From: Phycisphaerae bacterium
Lineage (GTDB): Bacteria; Planctomycetota; Phycisphaerae; UBA1845; Fen-1342
Direction: 5' to 3'
DNA length: 64,000 bases
Assembly (NCBI GenBank): GCA_028279405.1
Contig: JANQNU010000070.1
Coordinates: 124,001-188,000 of the forward strand
The translations under genes and the position numbers were made by a program. The notes beneath the pieces were generated by a model that was not told where the DNA came from, did not search any database, and saw nothing but the letters and a program-made list of their open reading frames with translations. Of this stretch, positions 52,830-60,744 are shown piece after piece (the stretch's first letter is position 1; each line of letters opens with the position of its first letter).

Positions 52830-55667
52830 TCACCCTACGATAATGAATGGTGCCCAGAAGGACGGATGTCCGCGAGCGACCATCTGTTCCCGTTGTGCGG
52901 CGCGCAGCGCCGCTCCGATCGCCTCCGTGCCCGCCGTCCGCTTCAATTGCCGATAGAAGCTGCTCATCAGTGCGGCCGTGCCTTCGTCCGAGACGGTCCA
53001 CAAGCTGACCAGCACCCGTTCGGCACCGGCCGCGAGAAACGGCCGAACGAGCCCGATCAATTCATCGCCGTGGGTGATCGCGGAACGACCGGTTTCGCAA
53101 CCGCTCAACGTCACCAACTGCGCTCGAAGACGTAGTTCGTGAATCTCTCGTACAGTCAACCAGCGGTCCGCGAGCTTGATTCCCGAAGCCATCGGGACGT
53201 CTGCGGCATACTGCCCATGGCAAGCGACGTGGACCCAATCCGCGGATTCCATTGCCGTGCGAACGCGCTCCACGGTCGCGTCCGCGCCAACCAGTAGCTG
53301 CTCCGCATCCAGCGCCTCGTGCAACGTGCGCGCTTCGTCCTCGATCCGCGGCGCACGTTCGTCCGCGACACCCACGATCAGGGTTCGCAACGCGGCCCGA
53401 TCCGCGTCGGTCGCGCCGGTGAAGAGGCTCGCACTGGGAGAAAAACGCAACTCGAACCGATCGATCAGGTACTGCTCACCGTCCCAGAGCGCATTGAACG
53501 GCACCGTGTGAAGTGCTCCGTGAGGTACGATGCGCAGCTTCGTCCGTCGACCCACGCCGTCCGCGACGGGGCGGAAGATTCGATCGTAGAGCTGGCCGAG
53601 CTCGCGGCGTGCTTCGCTCAGCATCCGTGCGGCGCGCGGACCGCCTCCGGCCCCGCGCAAGCCCCGATTCATCTGAAAACGGATTCGCTTCGCGAGGTCC
53701 GCCACATCCGCAACCGTCGCAAGCCGGGCGAACGTCTGCACGTGCCGCGCATCTATCAGGAACGCCCAAAAATAGCCGTCCACCACGTAGTATTCGAGGA
53801 TGGCAGAATCAGGATCGAGCGTTCCCTGCAACTCATCCGTCGAGCGCGGCGTGCCGAGCAGGCCGCGCCGGTCCGAAACGCTTGCAAGCCGGCTCTCCAG
53901 TTCGGCGACAGTCTGCTCGAGTGTACGAATCGCGGCCCGGTCGCCGCCTTCGGAGGCAGCCTGATCCGCGAAACGCTCTTCGGCAAGTCGGCTGTAGAGC
54001 GCGTCCAGCTGCGATCGTTTATCGAGCAGCCGACGCGCAAGCTGTGCCTCATGACTCCCTTCTCGTCGCAGCGCCAACTCGACCGGATCGGCTGCCTGTC
54101 GCGTCAGGTCGAGCAACGCCCGACTCTTCGCACGCTCGACGGTATCGAGCGCAAGGCGCGTGGCCTCGTCTGTCCCCTCCTCCAGCGCGCAGGACACGAG
54201 TGCCGCATACATTCGCAGGCGGTTGCCGTGGAACGCGGCCCGTAATCGCTCCGCCTGCAACATGCCGCGACCGCGCTCGACGAACTCCACGCTATCCCGA
54301 AGATCGCACAGAGCGTCGGCCAGCTGACCGCGCGCCCGGCGAAGCATACCGCGCTGGTAACGCATCTCGGCCCGCAGCGGTGTGATGTCCAATGCCTCAA
54401 CCACAGGAACGGCGGCCTCCAAGTGGCGCTCCGCCTCCGGCAACGCGCCGCGTTCGAACGCGATCTGGGCCAGCAGCGCTCGCGTCAACGCGTTCGCCAC
54501 CGGCCGCTCACCGATGGAACGCAACGCACGTTCGGCGTGCAACTCAGCCGCCTCGAAATCGGCACGCGCCACCGCGACTTCGGCGCCCAGCAGCTCGAGC
54601 CGCGATTGCAACGCCGGCCGGTCGTTATCGCCCAGCTGGTCCATCGCCTGACGTACGACCTGATCCGCTTCGTCGATGCGATCCAGCCGCAACAAGGCCT
54701 CGCCGAGACCGGCACGGGCCCGAATGGACTCGGCTTGCTGCCCGGTCGAATCCAGCTCCGACAAAGCCGCCGAGAACTGTGCGTGGGCCTCTTCCACCAG
54801 GCCGATCAGCAGCAGCGCTTCGGCGTGGTTGCAGAGGACCCGGGCGAGCTCGCCGGGAGCATGGTCGGCTTCGAGGTGACGGCGGGTCTGCTCGAAGTGG
54901 GCCAGCGCCTCGTGCATACGCCCCTGCCGCGTCTTGAGATCAGCAAGATTCCCTTCGACGATCGCCGCCGCCCAGTGAAGCTCGTCCCGTACGAAGACCG
55001 GCAACGCCTGCTGAAAGGCGGTCGCCGCCTCGTCATACGCCTCGAGCTGCAAGAACGCATGGCCTCGATTGCTGTCGACCTGCGCAACCGCCGCCGGATT
55101 GGCAGCCAGCAATGGGCGCGTTCGATCGAAGTGTTCCAGCGCGCCGCGTGGATCGCCGGACTCCAGCCGCGCGACGCCCAGGTTGGCATCGACCCGGGCC
55201 GCGAGCCCGACGTTGCCGAGTTCCATGAACGTGACCCGCGCCGCCTCGCCGAACTCCGGAATCCGCTCGGTCAGTCCCATCAGCGCCAACGGATGGATCG
55301 CCGACATGCGGGCCAGCGCCCCCTCCATCCGCAAGTCGTGCGCGTCCGCGACCGCGATCGCACGCTCGAACGCGGCCAACGCTTCTTTGAACCGCGCGCC
55401 GTATGCCAGCGACTGCCCTTGGGCGCGCAACGCGCGGGCCAGCGCCGCCGGCATATCCAGTTCCTCGGCCAATTGGACCAGGATCGATGCCGTCGCCTGC
55501 GCCTGTGATACCTCCGTCACCGCCAGCTGCTCGACCCGGTCGGCAAACTCCGCAATCCGCCCTGCCGCGTCGTCGGAAGTGCCGAGCTGCGCGCGAAAGA
55601 ACGCCACGCGCTCTGCTGACGGCTGGGCAACCAGCGCTTCGAGAACCTGTTCGAGATCCGTCGACAC
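52830..55667 (-). CDS. TPR-CHAT domain protease-like protein
   Basis: A 945-residue protein: a long array of TPR-type helical hairpins (residues about 60-560), then a CHAT domain (about 640-945). The caspase-like catalytic pair is visible as His817 (DWVHVACHGQY) and Cys857 (LVTLSGCETGRS). CHAT proteins are cysteine proteases of the clan that includes caspases and separase. No signal peptide, so cytoplasmic. The GTG at 55667 lies 4 bp after the stop of the 206-residue protein gene and has GAGGTG upstream. In other bacteria TPR-CHAT proteins act in defence and cell-death systems; here the partner is a secreted subtilase. Confidence 0.9.
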   Translation of the reverse strand: MSTDLEQVLEALVAQPSAERVAFFRAQLGTSDDAAGRIAEFADRVEQLAVTEVSQAQATASILVQLAEELDMPAALARALRAQGQSLAYGARFKEALAAFERAIAVADAHDLRMEGALARMSAIHPLALMGLTERIPEFGEAARVTFMELGNVGLAARVDANLGVARLESGDPRGALEHFDRTRPLLAANPAAVAQVDSNRGHAFLQLEAYDEAATAFQQALPVFVRDELHWAAAIVEGNLADLKTRQGRMHEALAHFEQTRRHLEADHAPGELARVLCNHAEALLLIGLVEEAHAQFSAALSELDSTGQQAESIRARAGLGEALLRLDRIDEADQVVRQAMDQLGDNDRPALQSRLELLGAEVAVARADFEAAELHAERALRSIGERPVANALTRALLAQIAFERGALPEAERHLEAAVPVVEALDITPLRAEMRYQRGMLRRARGQLADALCDLRDSVEFVERGRGMLQAERLRAAFHGNRLRMYAALVSCALEEGTDEATRLALDTVERAKSRALLDLTRQAADPVELALRREGSHEAQLARRLLDKRSQLDALYSRLAEERFADQAASEGGDRAAIRTLEQTVAELESRLASVSDRRGLLGTPRSTDELQGTLDPDSAILEYYVVDGYFWAFLIDARHVQTFARLATVADVADLAKRIRFQMNRGLRGAGGGPRAARMLSEARRELGQLYDRIFRPVADGVGRRTKLRIVPHGALHTVPFNALWDGEQYLIDRFELRFSPSASLFTGATDADRAALRTLIVGVADERAPRIEDEARTLHEALDAEQLLVGADATVERVRTAMESADWVHVACHGQYAADVPMASGIKLADRWLTVREIHELRLRAQLVTLSGCETGRSAITHGDELIGLVRPFLAAGAERVLVSLWTVSDEGTAALMSSFYRQLKRTAGTEAIGAALRAAQREQMVARGHPSFWAPFIIVG

Positions 55668-55671
55668 GACG

Positions 55672-56292
55672 CTACTGCACCTCGAGGTTGGGCACCACAA
55701 TCAATCGATCTCCGACCGCAACCAGCAAGTCGAAGACACCACTCTCCGAATTCAGCTCGAAGATCCCGCTCGAGTCCGGAGTTGCCATCGTGATCGGCTC
55801 GAACGAGCCCGGGGAACTCAGTACCACACACTCGGCGCGCGATTCGGCACTCGCCGACACCTGCCCCATCAACGTCCGCCGATCGTCATCCGTCGCAGGC
55901 GCCACCTCGATGTCGATGGCGACATCATCCGTCTCATATCCGAGCTGATACTCGTCACTACCGCCGCGAAATCCGGCCAGGGCCAATTGCGGCCGACTGT
56001 CGAAGATCAACGCCGCCACGGTCCGCTGCAACTGTTCGATCCAGCTCAACGACGGTGCCTCACGCGGCACGCGGCGCTCCGCAAACAGCGCCTTCGCCCG
56101 CTCCAGCGTATCTGTTGGCGGCGCCACACTGTCGTCCGCATTCAGGCTCGCCAACGTCTGCCGAAACCGCTCGACGGTCTGCGCCGCCTCCGGGTTCCGC
56201 GCCAAAAACGCCTCGACCAGGTCCGCCTCGGCCCGCGGCAACTTGCCAACGGCATAAGCGATCAAACGTTCGTAGGGTACCGGTCTGTTCAT
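55672..56292 (-). CDS. Putative anti-sigma or regulatory protein
   Basis: A 206-residue protein starting MNRPVPYERLIAYAVGKLPR. The first 40 residues resemble the start of anti-sigma factors (an ERLIAYAVGKLPRAEADLVEAFLARNPE helix pair), but the zinc-binding HxxxCxxC is missing and there is no membrane helix. The C-terminal half is beta-rich. It sits between the ECF sigma gene and the CHAT gene on the same strand, so regulation of the sigma factor or the CHAT protein is likely. The ATG at 56292 has GGAGAA upstream. Function is inferred from position. Confidence 0.7.
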   Translation of the reverse strand: MNRPVPYERLIAYAVGKLPRAEADLVEAFLARNPEAAQTVERFRQTLASLNADDSVAPPTDTLERAKALFAERRVPREAPSLSWIEQLQRTVAALIFDSRPQLALAGFRGGSDEYQLGYETDDVAIDIEVAPATDDDRRTLMGQVSASAESRAECVVLSSPGSFEPITMATPDSSGIFELNSESGVFDLLVAVGDRLIVVPNLEVQ

Positions 56293-56329
56293 GCGATTCT
56301 CCGTATTCACCCCATTAGAACCCGGAGCG

Positions 56330-56386
56330 ATGCCGAAAATACGTACCCGAACGGTACGAATTCAAAAATGATCATAAAATCGGCAT
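56330..56386. promoter_or_regulatory. Nested inverted repeats between ECF sigma and regulator genes
   Basis: Outer repeat ATGCCGA (56330-56336) and TCGGCAT (56380-56386). Inner repeat CGTACC / GGTACG with 5-nt centre (56342-56358). AT-rich flanks. It lies 38-94 bp upstream of the regulator start and may be an operator or the ECF-dependent promoter. Confidence 0.4.
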
Positions 56387-56402
56387 TTACAGATACTTGC
56401 GA

Positions 56403-56948
56403 TCACATCCCCAGCTTGCTGAGGATCGCCTCCAACTTTCGGAAGCACCGCGCACGGGTCGGTCCGATACTGCCCACCCGCATCCCCAACCGATCGGCCA
56501 ACTCATCGTAGCTCAGCTTCTCGGCGTCGAAGAAGAACGCCCGAACCAAGGTCGAGCAACGCTCGTCCAACTGCTCCATCGCTTGACGGACCAGCTGCTG
56601 GCGCTCCTGGCGCAACACCTGCTCTTCGGTCGGAGCCCCCTCGTCCGGCTGAGATTCGTCCAGTTCCACACCCCGGCCACGCCGCGCCCGATTCGCATAA
56701 CGCCACGTCTCGCGATACGTCGCCCGAATCAACCACGCCGATAGCCGCGTCTCATCCCGCAACGTCGCCAACCGACGCAACACAATGCCCATCACCGTCT
56801 GGAAGACATCATCCGCATCCGACTGACTCAATCCCAGGCGCATGGGAATCGAATAGACCAGCCGACCGTAGCGCTCAACGAGCACATTCCAGGCCGTCTC
56901 ATCCCCATTCAAACAAGACTGAACCAGCTCGGGATCCGATCGGCGCAT
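56403..56948 (-). CDS. ECF-type RNA polymerase sigma factor
   Basis: A 181-residue sigma-70 family factor with regions 2 (about 15-90, RYGRLVYSIPMRLGLSQSDADDVFQTV) and 4 (about 120-178, CSTLVRAFFFDAEKLSYDELADRLGMRVGSIGPTRARCFRKLEAIL). The order sigma, putative regulator, TPR-CHAT, subtilase on one strand indicates that it controls the downstream genes. Its leader contains an unusual hairpin and palindrome. ATG start with AAGGAGG 8 nt upstream. Confidence 0.9.
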   Translation of the reverse strand: MRRSDPELVQSCLNGDETAWNVLVERYGRLVYSIPMRLGLSQSDADDVFQTVMGIVLRRLATLRDETRLSAWLIRATYRETWRYANRARRGRGVELDESQPDEGAPTEEQVLRQERQQLVRQAMEQLDERCSTLVRAFFFDAEKLSYDELADRLGMRVGSIGPTRARCFRKLEAILSKLGM

Positions 56949-56989
56949 AGCCGACCCCTCCTTCCGATATCGCGACCGGCAGGTCGGCT
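56949..56989 (-). promoter_or_regulatory. Leader hairpin enclosing the sigma-gene ribosome site
   Basis: Read on the minus strand, AGCCGACC (56982-56989) pairs with GGTCGGCT (56949-56956). The AAGGAGG ribosome site (56957-56963) lies in the loop at the foot of the stem, and the stem abuts the start codon. Folding would hide or present the ribosome site. Confidence 0.55.
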
Positions 56990-57023
56990 ATTAATCTACC
57001 ATGCTCGCTTGGGGATTGCTACC

Positions 57024-57040
57024 CGATTTGCGGCAAATCG
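57024..57040. promoter_or_regulatory. 17-bp perfect palindrome upstream of ECF sigma gene
   Basis: CGATTTGC-G-GCAAATCG, 76-92 bp before the sigma ATG. Its symmetry fits a dimeric repressor or activator site. Confidence 0.5.
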
Positions 57041-57145
57041 CGCAACTTCTCGGACGTGAGCGCCCTCCCCCCGTTGAAACACGCGCCTGGACTTCGCACT
57101 TCTCGCCAGATGCGCCCGCCGCCGCCACAGGGCCCGACGTCGGCG

Positions 57146-59293
57146 CTATTCGCGCCACTCCGGGTCATCCTTCGGCAATCGCTTGGCCAACCGCTCCCAT
57201 TCGTCCGGCTCGACCCACTGCACGTGGCCGTCCACGAACAGGACGTTGGTTCCCGCGTGGGAAATCGGGGTCTCGTAGGCCAGGATGTCGTTGGCCGGAT
57301 CAAGGTCCGGAAGCCGCGACCCTCCCGGCCGGCCGCGAACCACCCAGCGATAGGACACGGCGTTTCCGGATGGATCGCGAGGCGACCGCAGCGTTTCGGG
57401 AGTAATCATCTGGCGATCGACCAGCGTCTGAAGGTCCTTCGGCAGACGGTCGTTGTGCTCGTTGGCGTAGATATGCGCTGCCATTCCGATGCTCCGTAGA
57501 TTCACGGCGCTGACGGTTCGCCGGGCGGTTTCCCGGGCTCGCGCCAAAGCCGGCAAGAGAATGGCAACTCCGCTTGCCGCCGGGACAAGCAGCCCCTCCC
57601 CACCAAGAACAGCGAGGTTGGTCGCCAGACCCGACCCGCTGTATTCCATCGTGTAACCGTCGGGTACGTTGCGGGACACCGACACCAGGTCGCGGCTAGC
57701 GGCGAGCACCTCCGGAAACGGCGGCAATGCCCCGAAATCAACGCCCTCCGCGCCCGAGAAGGAGACAGCAGCCGTGTGCGCGAGCAGAGATAGCGGATAG
57801 AGCAGCCGTTCCCCGACCTTTGCGTTGACGAACCGCAGACCCACCACGCGCTCGCGATCACGCTCCAGTGCGGCAAGCACATCCGGGCGGTCGAGCAGAC
57901 TACCCGCACGTTCCGGCTCAGCCAGCCTTGGAAGCGCGGCCGCCAGCGTTTGCGGGGTCAGACCGAAGGCCATCCGATCACCCACCCGGACCCATGCGGG
58001 CGCCACCGGGATCGGCAAACCGCCGCCCAGCCAGTAGTGGATCGTATGCTCGCCATGGCGAATCGCCTTCTGCTGGAGACGCATCTCCGCGTGCACGGCG
58101 AGGCCGGCCAACGTCTCGCCAAGCCGCGTGATCATGCCATCCAGGGCCTGCGCATCGCGCGGCTCGAGAACCACCACCATGCCGGTCAAAATGATCCCGC
58201 CGTGCTGCGGCGCATCAAAGAGCAGCCACTGATCACCGAGCGCCGGAAGGAACTCGTCCGGGATCGAGAACCCAAGGAACTGTTTGGTCATCGGGCCAGC
58301 GGTCATCAGCCCCGCCTGGCTATCGGGAGCAACCTGACCGACAACGCGCAGCAGCTCCTCCCACAGACCCGCATAGTCAAGCGTTCCGGCCTGTGCCCAG
58401 GTCGCATCGCGCGGCACACACTTCAACAGCTCTCGATCGAGCGGCCGCTGGCGCATCAGCCGAAGGAGCCCCTGCGACGCACCCTGCTCGAGGTGCACGA
58501 ACATCCCGCCCGTCGAGCCGCGTGGCCCGCCGCCGTGTTGCCAATAGAGCGACCGGACGGCCCCGTAGCCAAGCGCGTCGCTCAGCGTATCCGAGTCGAC
58601 GGCAACATCGCTGTCGGCGTCAACTGCCTGATTCACGAGCCGTGCGAGCTGCTTGCCGCTCACATAGGCACAGAACTTTCGGCTGCCGCCCATCTTCGCG
58701 ACCCGCCCACGTGCGAACGCGAACTCTGCATCATCGACAAGTCGCGCACCCTGGTCCGTGAAACCCCGCGCCAACGCCTGGGCGGCCTGCTCTCCAATCG
58801 CGAACACCAGACGATCCTCATGAACGCCGAGAAAGAGCTCCGATCCTTCAGGAAGCGTGCGCTGCCGGAGTTGCAGTTGCCCGAATTGCGTAGCCGGCGC
58901 CCCCGGCACGAACAGCGCTTCCCAGCGGCGCGGGTCCGGCAGACCGTTTATCACACCAAGCAGCTCGATTGTCGGCCCGCGGGCTGTGTAGCCGGCATCG
59001 AGGATACCGATACCGCCTGAAGTGCGCGGCAGGACCCGGACAAACTCGAGGATCGGCGAAAGCGCTTCGGCGTCGGCGTCATCCGCGGCCCGCAAGAATG
59101 CCTGGAGCGCTTCGATCGATGTGTTCAGAAATCGCCAATGCGGATCGTCCTTCGTAGCGGGATGCTCCCACCCGACGTATGAAAGTGTGTCCGCCGGCAT
59201 TCGACGAGCAACGTCTTCGCCAGTTGCGGTTGATGCCAGCGCAAGCCAACCAACGGTTAGCAGAATCAACGCCTTCTTCGTTTCGTCGTACAC
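57146..59293 (-). CDS. Exported protein with H-X9-DG pseudopilin-like C-terminus
   Basis: A 715-residue protein. An N-terminal signal (VYDETKKALILLTVGWLALASTATGE) is followed by a long domain of unknown function (about 40-550). The last 150 residues look like the C-terminal part of planctomycete pseudopilins. These have a hydrophobic segment (ILLPALARARETARRTVSAVNLRSIGMA), YANEHNDRLPKDLQTLV and the H-x9-DG motif HAGTNVLFVDG near the end. This motif normally follows a prepilin N-terminus; here it follows a large other domain. The GTG at 59293 is behind GGAGG. Stands alone, 197 bp from the sigma gene. Confidence 0.7.
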   Translation of the reverse strand: MYDETKKALILLTVGWLALASTATGEDVARRMPADTLSYVGWEHPATKDDPHWRFLNTSIEALQAFLRAADDADAEALSPILEFVRVLPRTSGGIGILDAGYTARGPTIELLGVINGLPDPRRWEALFVPGAPATQFGQLQLRQRTLPEGSELFLGVHEDRLVFAIGEQAAQALARGFTDQGARLVDDAEFAFARGRVAKMGGSRKFCAYVSGKQLARLVNQAVDADSDVAVDSDTLSDALGYGAVRSLYWQHGGGPRGSTGGMFVHLEQGASQGLLRLMRQRPLDRELLKCVPRDATWAQAGTLDYAGLWEELLRVVGQVAPDSQAGLMTAGPMTKQFLGFSIPDEFLPALGDQWLLFDAPQHGGIILTGMVVVLEPRDAQALDGMITRLGETLAGLAVHAEMRLQQKAIRHGEHTIHYWLGGGLPIPVAPAWVRVGDRMAFGLTPQTLAAALPRLAEPERAGSLLDRPDVLAALERDRERVVGLRFVNAKVGERLLYPLSLLAHTAAVSFSGAEGVDFGALPPFPEVLAASRDLVSVSRNVPDGYTMEYSGSGLATNLAVLGGEGLLVPAASGVAILLPALARARETARRTVSAVNLRSIGMAAHIYANEHNDRLPKDLQTLVDRQMITPETLRSPRDPSGNAVSYRWVVRGRPGGSRLPDLDPANDILAYETPISHAGTNVLFVDGHVQWVEPDEWERLAKRLPKDDPEWRE

Positions 59294-59590
59294 CACTCGC
59301 CCTCCAGACTGCTTATTGAGATTTGGTGCACCCGGCCGGCGCACACCGACAAGTGCTCGGGTCCCATTTATACCAAACTACGTAGGGCGTACCTGCAACC
59401 CGCACTCAACTTTGCCGCCAGAAGCAAGACGGCACAGCTTGGCCGTGGCATTCCTGAACAATGCTCCATCCCTCGGATTTCGATGTGCCAACCCTACAAC
59501 GGCCTCGATGGGCCGCGGCGCAGCAAGAGCCCCCCTTTTCATCGGCCCCGAACCGAATCTTACCAGCACCCCCGACCGTCTATCCGTCGA

Positions 59591-60523
59591 CTAGACCTCC
59601 TCGTCCGGAGCACTCCGAACAAAGCTGCGGTAGGCCTCGATGACCTTTCGACTGATCGGGCCGACGGACCCGTTCCCGACCGGACGATTGTCGATCGTGG
59701 TCACCGGAATCACCTCGGCGCCCGTCCCCGTCAGGAAGCACTCGTCGGCGGAGTAGAGATCGAACCGCTCCAGATTCTTCTCGACCACCTCGATTCCAAG
59801 GTCGCGCGAGAGTCGGATCACCGTCTTGCGCGTGATACCCTCGAGGATGCCCGCCGAGGTGGGCGGCGTCTGCAGTTGCCCCTCACGGACGAGGAAGATG
59901 TTGTCTCCCGTGGCTTCCGCGACGAAGCCCATATGGTTGAGCATGATGGCTTCGCCGACGCCGGCGTCGTGGGCCTCGATCTTCGCCAGGATGTTGTTCA
60001 AGTAGTTGAGCGACTTGATCCGCGGCGGCATCGCGTTCGGATGGTTGCGGGTCACCGAGCTGATGATCACCGGCATGCCCTTCTCGTACATCTCCGGCGG
60101 ATACATCGAGATCGTCGAAGCGATCACGAACACGACCGGCTTCCAGGTCCGACGCGGCGAAATCCCCAATACACCAACGCCCCGGGTCGCCACCAGGCGG
60201 ATATAGGCGTCCTTGGTCGGATCCAGCAGGTTATTCGCGTCCAGGGCCTCATTCAGCGCCTGACTGACCTCGGCGACGGAATAGGGCAGCCCGAGGGTGA
60301 TCGCTTTCGCCGAGTCGAAAAACCGCCGAAGGTGAGCCCGGCGCTCGAAAACCTTGCCGCTGTAACAGCGGATACCTTCGAAAATGCCATCCCCGTATAG
60401 CAGGCCATGGTCAAAGACGTTGACGCTCGCCTCCTGCGCGCCGACGAGCTTGCCGTTCATCCAAATCTTGAGGTTCTTGTCGGGGTCGTAGTTTTCGTTC
60501 GAATACCAGTTCGCGGTGCTCAT
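59591..60523 (-). CDS. ilvE: Branched-chain amino acid aminotransferase
   Basis: Transfers amino groups between glutamate and the keto acids of leucine, isoleucine and valine. The 310-residue fold-type IV enzyme begins MSTANWYSNE and shows VFDHGLLYGDGIFEGIR and the PLP Lys170 in PPRIKSLNYLNNILAKIEA. GFVAEATGDNIFLV and LTGTGAEVIPV follow. GGGAGGT lies 6 nt before the ATG at 60523. It is divergent from the carboxypeptidase gene. Confidence 0.94.
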   Translation of the reverse strand: MSTANWYSNENYDPDKNLKIWMNGKLVGAQEASVNVFDHGLLYGDGIFEGIRCYSGKVFERRAHLRRFFDSAKAITLGLPYSVAEVSQALNEALDANNLLDPTKDAYIRLVATRGVGVLGISPRRTWKPVVFVIASTISMYPPEMYEKGMPVIISSVTRNHPNAMPPRIKSLNYLNNILAKIEAHDAGVGEAIMLNHMGFVAEATGDNIFLVREGQLQTPPTSAGILEGITRKTVIRLSRDLGIEVVEKNLERFDLYSADECFLTGTGAEVIPVTTIDNRPVGNGSVGPISRKVIEAYRSFVRSAPDEEV

Positions 60524-60744
60524 GAGCGACCTCCCACAGTTGGTTCGCGGTACGGTGCCGGTTCCACCAAGGCCAGCCAGCAAACGGCGTACCACCAATT
60601 ATCAGACGGCAAAATCGACCCCGCGTCAATTACAACCTGCGCCAGAAGCGCCGAAGACCCCGCGGGCAAGCCTATTCCAATTGCTTCAAGGCCAATGCGG
60701 ACGTATGATGCACCAGAGCCTATGTCCTTACCTTGGAGCAGGTT

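Noticed and set aside
50129-52843. 904-codon open frame on the plus strand opposite the subtilase gene
   Set aside because: It lies antisense to a well-supported protease gene, has no recognisable motif, no good ribosome site and a composition typical of a GC-rich shadow frame.
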